Made by a program: the position numbers and the translations under genes
DNA from: Pseudomonas akapageensis
GTDB taxonomy: Bacteria; Pseudomonadota; Gammaproteobacteria; Pseudomonadales; Pseudomonadaceae
DNA: 53,942 bases
Assembly (NCBI RefSeq): GCF_011355085.1
Contig: NZ_VXCP01000054.1
Span: 1 to 53,942 of the forward strand
Reading direction: 5' to 3'
In this document: positions 16,530-24,586 of the stretch, in pieces
How positions within the stretch are numbered: the stretch's first letter is position 1
How the letters are laid out: each line of letters starts with the position of its first letter
Notes under the pieces: model-generated
Seen by the model: the letters and a program-made list of their open reading frames with translations, nothing else
The model's database searches: none
Told to the model about the DNA's origin: nothing

Positions 16530-18509
16530 GTGAACGCCACAATTGTCAAAGGATCCTTTGTAGCGCTGCTAATGGGCCTGTTCCTGGCCGCGCTGTTGTA
16601 CTGGTATGAGGGGCAGTGTGACGACGTTCTTCCGTTGATTGGCAGTCCGCATGAACATCAGTTGCTGGTGCGCGACGGCGTCTCGATCGAGTTCGAGGCC
16701 GTTCCGCTTGCTGGCAAGATTTTGACCGAAGGGACTTTCGCCGATATCCGCTTTCGTGTGACTGATACCGCTACCGGCCAGCCGCTCTCGGGCATATCCC
16801 CCGGTGCCTGGCTCGACAAGGCCCAGGCCGGCGAACTTGCCTCGGAGCGCTCCAGAAGCTGCAAGGCCCGGGTAGGCCTTTACCTCAAGAGCAGCATCGG
16901 CTCACGCCCCTTGCTCGACCTCAACAGCTACTACCTGGTGGTACTGAACAAGGACCCCAGCCTGACAGTGATCGACCCGTCGGTTTCGGTCGGTGGGGTC
17001 ACCAGCACCATGGCTCGCATCACCCTCAAGCAAGCACCGATGGACTGGGTGGCCAGCGCCGATGACAAGCGGATATTCGTGTCGATGCCGACAGCCGGGG
17101 AAGTGGCGGTTATCGATGCGGAGAAATTCCAGGTGCTGACCAACCTGATGGCGGGCACCGCGCCGGTCAGGGTCGCACTGCAGCCGGATGAACGTCTGTT
17201 GTGGGTCGGCAACAACGTTCGCGACGAAGCCAAAAGCGGCGTGACCGTTATCGATGCCCAATCACTCAATACCCTCAAGTTTCTGCCCACGGGCGTGGGT
17301 CACCACGAAATCGTCTTCAGCAAGGACTCGCGCTACGCCTTCGTCAGCAACCGGGAAAGTGGCACCCTCAGCGTGATCGACGTGGCGACACTGGAGGTGC
17401 TGAAACAGCTGCGCACAGGTTCCAGCCCGCTGTCGGTGGCCTACTCGCCATTGTCCGAGGCGGTCTATGTGGCCGACGGCAAGGACGGCACCATCACGGT
17501 CGTCGACGCCGCTACCCTGCAAGTGCGCAAAGTCATCAAGGACAAGCAGGGCCTGGGGCCGATGCGCTTCAGTTCGGATGGGCGCTTCGGCATCGTGCTC
17601 AACACCGTGGAAAGCCGCGCGCAGGTCATCGATGCGGCCAGTGACGAGGTGATTCACAGCCTGGACGTTTCACCCGAACCCTTTCAACTGACCTTCACCA
17701 AAGCGTACGCCTATATCCGCGGCCTGGCCTCGCCACGGGTGACCATGATCAACCTGTCCACTCTGGGCAAGGGCCGCGAACCGATCATCCAGGGTTTCGA
17801 GGCCGGCCCGGCGGCGCCGAAACTGGCTGGCGACTTGCCGCTGGCTCCGGGGTTGAGCCCGTCACGCGATGACAACTCGGTGTTCGTGGTCAACCCGGTC
17901 GACAACACCACCTACTTTTACGCCGAGGGCATGAACGCCCCCATGTCCGGTTACCCCAACCGCGGACACACCGCCCGTGCCGCCATGGTCATCGACCGCA
18001 GCCTGCGCGAAGTGTCACCCGGGGTGTACAGCTCACGGGTGAAATTGCCGGCGGCCGGGCGCTTCGATGTGGCGTTTCTGCTCAACCAACCGCAGATCGT
18101 GCATTGCTTCGCCACTGAAGTCGAGGTCAATCCCGCCCTGGAAAAAGCCCTGGCCACACCGCGCCTGGAGTTCCTCATGGACAAGGTTGCCGCGCCCCTG
18201 GGCAGCCCCTTCAAGGTGCGCCTGCGCGTAGTCGAAGGGCGCAACGGTCACCCGCGCAAGGGTCTCAAGGATTTGCACCTGCGCTATTACCTGGCGCCGT
18301 CCTCACGGCCCCAGGAAGTGCTGACCCAGGAGGTCGCCGACGGCATCTACGAAGCTGCGCTGGAGTTGCCTGAAGTGGGCGCGTATTACCTGCATGCCCG
18401 CTCGGCCACCCTGGGCAGCGCGTTCGATCAGCAGACCTACACCAGCCTGCGCGTCCTGCCGGGTAACCCGCTGACGTCCCCGGTGCCGCAAGTGACCCAG
18501 AAGCCCTAA
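16530..18509 (+). CDS. Membrane-anchored YVTN-type beta-propeller protein
   Basis: The 659-aa product has an N-terminal membrane anchor or signal (FVALLMGLFLAALLYWY), about 130 residues of a possible beta domain, and then repeated blades. Examples are RIFVSMPTAGEVAVIDAEKF, YAFVSNRESGTLSVIDVATL and AVYVADGKDGTITVVDAATL, typical of YVTN propellers. A further ~230 residues follow the propeller, probably beta-rich. The exact function is unknown; a surface or periplasmic scaffold for the oxidase or its copper is plausible. I used the GTG at 16530, which has AGGAGGG 7 nt upstream; an in-frame GTG at 16509 has no ribosome site. It is the second gene of the mcoA operon. Confidence 0.75.
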   Translation: MNATIVKGSFVALLMGLFLAALLYWYEGQCDDVLPLIGSPHEHQLLVRDGVSIEFEAVPLAGKILTEGTFADIRFRVTDTATGQPLSGISPGAWLDKAQAGELASERSRSCKARVGLYLKSSIGSRPLLDLNSYYLVVLNKDPSLTVIDPSVSVGGVTSTMARITLKQAPMDWVASADDKRIFVSMPTAGEVAVIDAEKFQVLTNLMAGTAPVRVALQPDERLLWVGNNVRDEAKSGVTVIDAQSLNTLKFLPTGVGHHEIVFSKDSRYAFVSNRESGTLSVIDVATLEVLKQLRTGSSPLSVAYSPLSEAVYVADGKDGTITVVDAATLQVRKVIKDKQGLGPMRFSSDGRFGIVLNTVESRAQVIDAASDEVIHSLDVSPEPFQLTFTKAYAYIRGLASPRVTMINLSTLGKGREPIIQGFEAGPAAPKLAGDLPLAPGLSPSRDDNSVFVVNPVDNTTYFYAEGMNAPMSGYPNRGHTARAAMVIDRSLREVSPGVYSSRVKLPAAGRFDVAFLLNQPQIVHCFATEVEVNPALEKALATPRLEFLMDKVAAPLGSPFKVRLRVVEGRNGHPRKGLKDLHLRYYLAPSSRPQEVLTQEVADGIYEAALELPEVGAYYLHARSATLGSAFDQQTYTSLRVLPGNPLTSPVPQVTQKP

Positions 18510-18519
18510 GGAGCAACAC

Positions 18520-19173
18520 ATGAAAGCCATGACAGCAAGCATCGCCCTGGCACTGTTGGGAATGGTGGGTTCAAGTGGCCTGGTTCAGGCCCATTCGAAG
18601 GACGAGCATGCCAGCCACGGGCAACAGGCGGCCGAAACCCGGGAGGAGGGCGCGAGGGTTTCCTTTGTCGATGTGCCCCTGCTTGACCAGGACGGCAAGT
18701 CGGTGCGGCTGAATGAGGATCTGGTGCGTGATCGGATCGTGGTGATGGGCTTCATCTACACCAGCTGCACCACGGTCTGCCCGGTGGTGTCATCGATCAT
18801 GAGCAAGGTGCAAAAGCAATTGGGGGGGAGGGTCGGCGATGATGTGCAGTTGGTGTCGATCAGTATCGATCCGCAACGCGACGATCCGCCGCGCCTGCTC
18901 GGCTATGCGAAGAAATTCCAGAGCGGCCCTGGCTGGAGCTGGCTGACCGGCAGTCCCCAGGCCATCAGCGACACCCTCAAGGGGCTCGGCACCTGGACCC
19001 CGGACTTTCGCAATCATCCTCCATTGATCCTGGTGGGCGACGGTCGCAGCGAGCGCTGGACCCGCTACTACGGTTTCACCGATCCTGCGCTGCTGGTCAA
19101 GCGCGTCCAGGAGCTGGGCGCGGCGCGGGTGCATGCCCGGCACACCGCCGTCGCCATGGAGCAACTACCATGA
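18520..19173 (+). CDS. SCO1/SenC-family copper protein, first copy
   Basis: The 217-aa product has a Sec signal (ending VQAHS) and a thioredoxin fold with the copper-binding CxxxC motif (FIYTSCTTVCPVV, Cys83 and Cys87). SISIDPQRDDP is also conserved. The usual third ligand His is probably the one in NHPPLILVGD. SCO proteins deliver copper to oxidases or keep their thiols reduced in the periplasm. In this operon the likely client is the multicopper oxidase and not cytochrome c oxidase. A His-rich stretch (HSKDEHASHG) after the signal could bind copper. It ends in ATGA overlap with the second copy. Confidence 0.87.
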   Translation: MKAMTASIALALLGMVGSSGLVQAHSKDEHASHGQQAAETREEGARVSFVDVPLLDQDGKSVRLNEDLVRDRIVVMGFIYTSCTTVCPVVSSIMSKVQKQLGGRVGDDVQLVSISIDPQRDDPPRLLGYAKKFQSGPGWSWLTGSPQAISDTLKGLGTWTPDFRNHPPLILVGDGRSERWTRYYGFTDPALLVKRVQELGAARVHARHTAVAMEQLP

Positions 19174-19775
19174 AGCCGCTGCACTGGATCGCCACCCTGG
19201 CCCTGTGCTGCTGGGCCTTGCCCACACTCGCCCATGAAGCGGTGGTGGCACCCGCCGCCAAACCGGTCGCCGGCACCCATGATGCACAGACTTACTTTAC
19301 CGACACCCAGCTTCTCGATCAGGACGGCCAGCCAGTGCGCTTCTACAGCGACGTGCTGAAGAACCGCGTGGTGCTGCTCAATGTGATCTTCACCCATTGC
19401 AACGATGCCTGCCCCTTGATCACCCGCAAACTCAAGGAAGTGCGCGATGCCCTGGGTGAGCCCCTGGCCAGCCAGGTGTTTTTCATCTCCCTGACCAGCG
19501 ATCCGCAAAACGACAGCCCTTCGGTGCTCAAGGCTTTTGCCCGCAAACAAGGCGTGGACACGGCCAATTGGCTGTTCCTGACGGGTGAGCAAGCAAAAAT
19601 GGACCTGGTGCTGGGGCGTCTGGGCCACCTTATTCCAAGCCCGGAACAACACTCGACTCAACTTATCGTCGGAGACGTGGCCAATAAACGCTGGAGCAAG
19701 ATTCGCCCCGATGCACCCGCTGCGGCGATCGCCCAGCGTCTGCAATTGTTGACCATGCCTGTAGCCGGGCGCTGA
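19170..19775 (+). CDS. SCO1/SenC-family copper protein, second copy
   Basis: This second SCO protein (201 aa) has a signal peptide ending TLAHE, the CxxxC motif FTHCNDACPLI (Cys77 and Cys81) and the His ligand in QHSTQLIVGD. It starts within the stop of the first copy (ATGA at 19170-19173). The two share the layout LLDQDG..VR and a common ancestor but have diverged strongly, which suggests different tasks, for example copper delivery versus disulfide reduction. This is an inference. Confidence 0.87.
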   Translation: MKPLHWIATLALCCWALPTLAHEAVVAPAAKPVAGTHDAQTYFTDTQLLDQDGQPVRFYSDVLKNRVVLLNVIFTHCNDACPLITRKLKEVRDALGEPLASQVFFISLTSDPQNDSPSVLKAFARKQGVDTANWLFLTGEQAKMDLVLGRLGHLIPSPEQHSTQLIVGDVANKRWSKIRPDAPAAAIAQRLQLLTMPVAGR

Positions 19776-19786
19776 GAGTGGCCACC

Positions 19787-21322
19787 ATGAAGCCTGTCGC
19801 GCTGTGGATGTCGTGCCTGCTGGCATTGAGCGGCCTGGCCCATGGGCTGGAATTGACGGCCAGCGAAGCCGCCGGCAAGCGGCTCTACCGCGAAGGGCTT
19901 TCGGCCCAGAACGTGGAGATTTCGGCCCGGGTCGGCGCATCCGACATGCTCCTGCCGGCGCAGGCGGTGCCCTGCGCCAATTGTCATGGCGCCGATGGCC
20001 GCGGCCGGCCCGAAGGCGGGGTGCGGCCGCCGGACATCACCTGGCGACGGCTGAGCTCAACTTATGGGTTATCGGTCAATGGTCGCCATCACCCGGCCTA
20101 TACCGAGGCGGCTTTTGCCCGGGCCGTCAGCGAAGGGCGAGACCCGGCCGGCAACCGGCTGGATCCGGCCATGCCGCGGTTCGTGCTGACCTTGCGCGAC
20201 CAGGCGAACCTGACCGCCTACCTCAAGCGCCTGGAAGACGATCGCGACCCGGGCCTGGAACCCCAGCGCTTGCGCCTGGGTACCCTGTTGCCGCGGCAGG
20301 GGCCAATGGCGGAACTGGGCAATACCGTGGCCGCCGTGCTGACCGCCGCGATCGAGCAGATCAACCAGACCGGGGGCATACACGGACGCATCCTGGAACT
20401 TGTGAATGTGGATCCGGGCAATGACAAGGCAAGTGCCCGGGCGGCCCTGCACACCCTGATCGACAACGCGCGGGTGTTTGCCTTGATCGCGCCGCTGGCG
20501 CCGGCGCTGGACGACGAGATGCCCGGTTTGCTGGAGCAGGCGCAGGTGCCGCTGGTGGGGTCGTTGTCGCTGTTCGGCGCCTTTGCAGGCAGCGGGCAGA
20601 TATTCGAGCCCTTGCCGGGATTGCGCGAGCAGATGCTCGCGCTGGCACGCTATGCCGCAGGCAGTCTGCAGTTGGAAGCCAGCCAGAGCGTCATCATCCA
20701 TCCGGCCAGTGAAACCCAGGCCGCCCTGGCCCAGCGCCTGGTCCTGGGGCTGCGCGAGCAAGGTTGGACCCACGTCACCACGTTGGCTTACAGCGCCGAC
20801 AACTTGCAGGCCCTGAAAAATGCGCAGACTGTATTTTATCTCGGCTCGGCCGGCGACTTTGCCGAACTGGCCGGGCGGCTTGACAGAGCGGGCCTCGCGC
20901 CCTGGCTGTTTGCCGCGTCGACCCAGGTGGCGGGTGAGGTTTTGCAAGTACCCGAGGCGTTTTCCGAGCGCTTGTTCCTGGCGTATCCATTCGTGCCCGA
21001 GGACTGGACCAGCGCGGGTCGGGCTGCCCTGAGCGATCTGCGCCAGCGCAGCGGCCTGGGCGGTCAGCATGCAGTGCTGCAGGTTGGGGCCTATTGCTCG
21101 GTACTGTTGCTCAGCGAAGGGCTGAAACGGGCCGGGCGCGATGTCAGCCGACGGAGCCTGATCGAGGCTGTCGAGAGCCTGCACGACTTCGATACCGGTC
21201 TGACACCGCAGATGAACTTCGGCCCCGGTAAGCGCCTTGGCCTCAGTGGTGCACATATCGTACGGGTGCAATTGCCTGAACAACGTTTCTATTCAATGGG
21301 CCCGTTCATTCGGGTGCCCTAG
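19787..21322 (+). CDS. Cytochrome c domain fused to a periplasmic ligand-binding (PBP type 1) domain
   Basis: The 511-aa exported protein has a signal peptide and one c-type heme site, CANCH (Cys63-His67), with a probable Met ligand in AMPRFVLTL. The part from about residue 160 resembles amino-acid-type ABC binding proteins (Peripla_BP_6): LGTLLPRQGPMAELGNTVAAVLTAAIEQINQTGGIHGR and GQHAVLQVGAYCSVLLLSEGLKRAG. No ABC permease is nearby. It may carry electrons from the oxidase or act as a sensor. It is a possible counterpart of MofC, the heme protein of the Leptothrix mof operon. An in-frame GTG at 19778 would add three residues; the ATG is preferred. Confidence 0.75.
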   Translation: MKPVALWMSCLLALSGLAHGLELTASEAAGKRLYREGLSAQNVEISARVGASDMLLPAQAVPCANCHGADGRGRPEGGVRPPDITWRRLSSTYGLSVNGRHHPAYTEAAFARAVSEGRDPAGNRLDPAMPRFVLTLRDQANLTAYLKRLEDDRDPGLEPQRLRLGTLLPRQGPMAELGNTVAAVLTAAIEQINQTGGIHGRILELVNVDPGNDKASARAALHTLIDNARVFALIAPLAPALDDEMPGLLEQAQVPLVGSLSLFGAFAGSGQIFEPLPGLREQMLALARYAAGSLQLEASQSVIIHPASETQAALAQRLVLGLREQGWTHVTTLAYSADNLQALKNAQTVFYLGSAGDFAELAGRLDRAGLAPWLFAASTQVAGEVLQVPEAFSERLFLAYPFVPEDWTSAGRAALSDLRQRSGLGGQHAVLQVGAYCSVLLLSEGLKRAGRDVSRRSLIEAVESLHDFDTGLTPQMNFGPGKRLGLSGAHIVRVQLPEQRFYSMGPFIRVP

Positions 21323-21334
21323 GAGTCATCGATC

Positions 21335-22030
21335 ATGAGTACTGCACAGTGGGGGCTTTTCCTGGCTTTGTCTCTGGCGCTGCCCCTGCCGCTGCCGTGC
21401 GGACAGGTGCAGGCGCAGGAGCAGGCGATCGCAGCGCGGGTCAATGGCGTGCCGATCACCGAGTTTCGCCTGGAGCGCTACTTTGCCGACTACCTGCAGG
21501 CCCAGGGCCGGGCGCTGGCCAGTATTCGCAACCCGAGCACCTACAAGCGTCTGCGCCAGGCTGCACTTGATGAGTTGATCGACAAGGAATTGCTGCTTGG
21601 AGAAGCGCGCAAGCAGGGCCTGGTCGTTGATGAAAAGGCCGTGGCGCACCAGTTGGCCGCCGTACGAGGCGACTTCGGTTCCTCCGAAGTGTTTGCCCAG
21701 CGCCTGGCGGATGCGGGCTTCGATGAATCCAGTTACACCGAGTACCTGCGCCAGGAGTGGGCGGCCCAGCAGGTTTTCGCCAAGCTCACCCGGATACGCG
21801 AGCCCACACCCGCGGAAGTCGAGCAAGCCTGGGCCCATCAGCACCCGGATGCGATGGCGAAAAATTTGTTGTTGGCCCCGAACCAAAAATTGACGTCATC
21901 GGTCGAACGAAGTAGAGAGCTTGCTATGGTAAAAGAAATGATTATCAACCAGCGGCAAGCCGAAGCTCGCGTGAAAGCGCTGAAGGATCTTCGCTCGCGC
22001 AATCGCATCGAATTAGCACAGGGCCAGTAA
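21335..22030 (+). CDS. SurA-N-like periplasmic chaperone without PPIase domain
   Basis: The 231-aa protein has a signal peptide (ending VQAQE) and a helical SurA N-terminal-type domain: ARVNGVPITEFRLERYFADY, AALDELIDKELLLGEARKQG and a later helix pair. It lacks the ~90-residue parvulin/PpiC fold, so isomerase activity is unlikely. It resembles the EpsD-type group annotated as peptidyl-prolyl isomerases. As the last gene of the mcoA operon it may help fold or escort the very large oxidase, as proposed for MofB. The stop at 22030 is followed at once by the control region of the next operon. Confidence 0.72.
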   Translation: MSTAQWGLFLALSLALPLPLPCGQVQAQEQAIAARVNGVPITEFRLERYFADYLQAQGRALASIRNPSTYKRLRQAALDELIDKELLLGEARKQGLVVDEKAVAHQLAAVRGDFGSSEVFAQRLADAGFDESSYTEYLRQEWAAQQVFAKLTRIREPTPAEVEQAWAHQHPDAMAKNLLLAPNQKLTSSVERSRELAMVKEMIINQRQAEARVKALKDLRSRNRIELAQGQ

Positions 22031-22039
22031 GTGCCTTGC

Positions 22040-22054
22040 CCCCCAAGTTGGGGG
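22040..22054. promoter_or_regulatory. Upstream activator palindrome 1 (secretion operon)
   Basis: CCCCCAAGTTGGGGG is a perfect 15-bp palindrome centred 125 bp before the -24 GG at 22172. It is the same class as the sites before mcoA. Confidence 0.6.
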
Positions 22055-22082
22055 AAAACCGGATTTTGCCCTGATCACCATT

Positions 22083-22097
22083 CCCCGAAATTGGGGG
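22083..22097. promoter_or_regulatory. Upstream activator palindrome 2 (secretion operon)
   Basis: CCCCGAAATTGGGGG is centred 82 bp before the -24 GG, against 81 bp for its counterpart at 10436-10450. Confidence 0.6.
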
Positions 22098-22170
22098 AGG
22101 CGGTTGGGTAGTGGAAAAAAATTGCAACCAAATCAGTCGCATGGCTAAGTAATACTATCGATACGCGGTC

Positions 22171-22185
22171 TGGCATGAAGTGTGC
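22171..22185 (+). promoter_or_regulatory. Sigma-54 promoter of the secretion/csg operon
   Basis: TGGCATGAAGTGTGC keeps GG and GC ten bases apart and differs from TGGCAC-N5-TTGC at two positions. It lies about 67 bp before the TTG start of the response regulator. Together with the two palindromes upstream it repeats the mcoA promoter design. Confidence 0.65.
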
Positions 22186-22251
22186 GTAAGCCTAAGTGAG
22201 GCGCGCACTTCCAGGCCCGGTACGGGACCTGACAGCTGCAAGGAGTCCGCC

Positions 22252-22791
22252 TTGGAAAAAGACAAGAACAAAGTACTGGTAGTCGAGGACGAACAAATCC
22301 TTGCGCAGAACCTCAAGGCGTTTCTTGAGGCCAAGGGCCTGGATGTTCGTGTAGCCCACGACGGTGCCAAAGCCATCAGCCTTGCCGAGGGCTTTGCTCC
22401 CGAAGTTGTCGTACTGGATTTTCGCTTGCCCGATATGGAGGGGTTCCAGGTACTCGAAGCAGTCCGCCTCAACAGGAAATGCCATTTCGTACTGATGACC
22501 GCGCATCCGAGCGACCAGGTTTTCGAACGCGCAAGTCAGCTGGGCATCGGCCACATCCTGTTGAAACCCTTTCCAATGGCGGAGCTGGCTCGAGTGGTCT
22601 GTGACTTGGTCGGGTTGAAACTCCAGGGTACGTCAGGGCAACACAGCGAAGGTTTCGTCGAGCGACGCCAGGGCAGAACCGATAGTTTCCCGCTGCAGTT
22701 GTTTGACGGCAGTTGGGTACTGGCAGAACGTCGAAGCAAGACCTCGACGCCGCCGGTTCCCGATGACCCGCAACAGGCAAACGGGAAGTAG
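22252..22791 (+). CDS. Response regulator, receiver domain only
   Basis: The 179-aa product is a CheY-like receiver domain (residues 7-125): acidic pair E12/D13, phospho-acceptor D56 (VVLDFRLPDMEG), T83 and K105 (LLKPFP). The last ~60 residues are polar and show no DNA-binding domain, so it probably acts through protein contacts. The start is a TTG with AAGGAG 6 nt upstream; the in-frame ATG at 22180 would lie within or before the sigma-54 transcription start. It is first in the operon, 70 bp before gspE, and may control assembly or the ATPase. No histidine kinase gene is nearby. Confidence 0.82.
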   Translation: MEKDKNKVLVVEDEQILAQNLKAFLEAKGLDVRVAHDGAKAISLAEGFAPEVVVLDFRLPDMEGFQVLEAVRLNRKCHFVLMTAHPSDQVFERASQLGIGHILLKPFPMAELARVVCDLVGLKLQGTSGQHSEGFVERRQGRTDSFPLQLFDGSWVLAERRSKTSTPPVPDDPQQANGK

Positions 22792-22861
22792 GGGCGCGTA
22801 CAGACGAGCATGTGCTGGCGCGCCGAATGGGTGAAAACCCCGGAGCGTTGGAGTGCATGCC

Positions 22862-24586
22862 ATGGAACGTCTGTCCTTTGCTGCGTTGCCGCCGTCAGTC
22901 GACGCTACACCCGAGCCTGAACCCACGCCATCGCGCTTTGCCCGGTCAGTCCTGCAACAGGCCAGGGCCACCGCCAGCAGCCAGGGCGAACGTACCCTGG
23001 AAACACTGGAAACCCTTTCGGCACTCGATCCGCGCACCTTTATCCAGTGCCTGGGCAATACCCTCCATTACCCGGTGCTCCACAGCGAAAGCCTGTTCGA
23101 CACTGTCCCGGCATTCGACCGCATCACCCTGGCCCAGGCGATCAAGCGCGAATTCGTCATGGTGCAGCTGGGTGATGAGCTGGTCGGCGTATTCGCCGAC
23201 CCCTTCGATGAAAACCGCCTGGCCTGGATCGACGAAAACCTGCGCGGTGCCCCCTTGTACCTGGCCCATGCCGCCGACCTCGCTGCCTTTCTGGCGCGCC
23301 ATGAAGAGAGCTTCCACGCCGTGGAGTCGCTCAACGCCCAGGCCGATATCAACGACGTGCACGAAGCGCTGGAAACCCTGTCGCTGACCAGCATCAGCGA
23401 AGACGCCAGCGTCGTGGTCAAACTGGTCAACTCCACGCTCTACGATGCCTTGAAGATGCATGCCAGTGACATTCACCTGGGCATGACCGGCACTGGCCTG
23501 GTGATCAAGTACCGCATCGACGGGGTGCTCAACAACATCAGCAAGGTCCAGGGCAGCGAGTTCGCCGAGCAGGTGATCTCCCGGGTCAAGGTCATGGCCG
23601 AACTGGACATCGGCGAAAAACGCGTGCCCCAGGACGGTCGCTTCAAGATTGGCATCAGCGGCCGGCAGATCGACTTTCGTGTCTCGATCATGCCGAGCAT
23701 TTTCGGTGAAGACGCCGTGCTGCGGGTGCTGGACAAACAGGACCTGGCCGACCGCGCCAATGGCGTGCGCCTCGAATCCCTGGGCTTCGAAGAGGCCACC
23801 TTGCGCCACCTGCGCCGCCTGGCTGCCGAACCCTATGGCATGGTCCTGGTGACCGGCCCGACCGGTAGCGGCAAGACCACCACGCTCTACGCCATGATCA
23901 CCGAGATCAACCATGGGGTGGACAAGATCATCACCATCGAAGACCCGGTCGAGTACCAGCTGCCCGGCGTCCTGCAGATCCCGGTCAACGAGAAAAAGGG
24001 CCTGACCTTCGCCCGCGGCCTGCGCTCGATCCTGCGCCATGACCCGGACAAGATCATGGTCGGCGAGATCCGTGACCCGGACACCGCACAAATCGCCATT
24101 CAGTCGGCCCTGACCGGTCACCTGGTGTTCACCACCATCCACGCCAACAACGTGTTCGACGTGATTGGCCGTTTCACCCAGATGGCCGTCGACCCCTACA
24201 GCTTCGTCTCGGCGCTCAACGCCGTGCTCGCCCAGCGCCTGATCCGGCTGGTCTGCAGCGACTGCGCCAGGCCCTGCCCACCGAGCGCCGAGGAACTGGC
24301 GGCCTCGGGTCTCGAACCGCACGCGGTCACCGATTACCACTTCGTCCATGGCAGCGGCTGCGGCCGTTGCCGGGGCACCGGCTACCGTGGCCGTACGGCC
24401 ATCGCCGAGTTGCTCCACCTGGACGATGAAATTCGCCAGATGATCATCGAACGCCAACCGATCGCCCGCATCAAGGCCGTGGCTTGCAGCCGTGGCCTGC
24501 GCTTGCTGCGTGGCTCGGCGCTGGAACTGGTCCGTGAAGGACGCACGACACTCGAGGAGATCAATCGTGTCACATTCGTGGGGTGA
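22862..24586 (+). CDS. gspE: Secretion/pilus assembly ATPase GspE (PilB/MshE family)
   Basis: The 574-aa cytoplasmic hexameric ATPase drives pseudopilus assembly. An N1E-like domain (about residues 40-170) precedes the ATPase core. The Walker A motif GPTGSGKT is at about 332-339, and the Asp box and Walker B are in KIMVGEIRDPDTA. The His box HLVFTTIHANN and the two CxxC zinc pairs (CSDCARPC and CGRC) are present. The ATG at 22862 has GGAG 8 nt upstream; a GTG three codons earlier is possible. The next gene starts inside its last codons. Confidence 0.93.
   Translation: MERLSFAALPPSVDATPEPEPTPSRFARSVLQQARATASSQGERTLETLETLSALDPRTFIQCLGNTLHYPVLHSESLFDTVPAFDRITLAQAIKREFVMVQLGDELVGVFADPFDENRLAWIDENLRGAPLYLAHAADLAAFLARHEESFHAVESLNAQADINDVHEALETLSLTSISEDASVVVKLVNSTLYDALKMHASDIHLGMTGTGLVIKYRIDGVLNNISKVQGSEFAEQVISRVKVMAELDIGEKRVPQDGRFKIGISGRQIDFRVSIMPSIFGEDAVLRVLDKQDLADRANGVRLESLGFEEATLRHLRRLAAEPYGMVLVTGPTGSGKTTTLYAMITEINHGVDKIITIEDPVEYQLPGVLQIPVNEKKGLTFARGLRSILRHDPDKIMVGEIRDPDTAQIAIQSALTGHLVFTTIHANNVFDVIGRFTQMAVDPYSFVSALNAVLAQRLIRLVCSDCARPCPPSAEELAASGLEPHAVTDYHFVHGSGCGRCRGTGYRGRTAIAELLHLDDEIRQMIIERQPIARIKAVACSRGLRLLRGSALELVREGRTTLEEINRVTFVG

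Noticed and set aside
19787..21322. A binding protein of an ABC importer
   Set aside because: No permease or ATPase is nearby and the N-terminus carries a heme c site.
22946..24457. A 503-codon open frame antisense to gspE
   Set aside because: Its composition is that of a GC-rich shadow; gspE has all expected motifs in the other strand.
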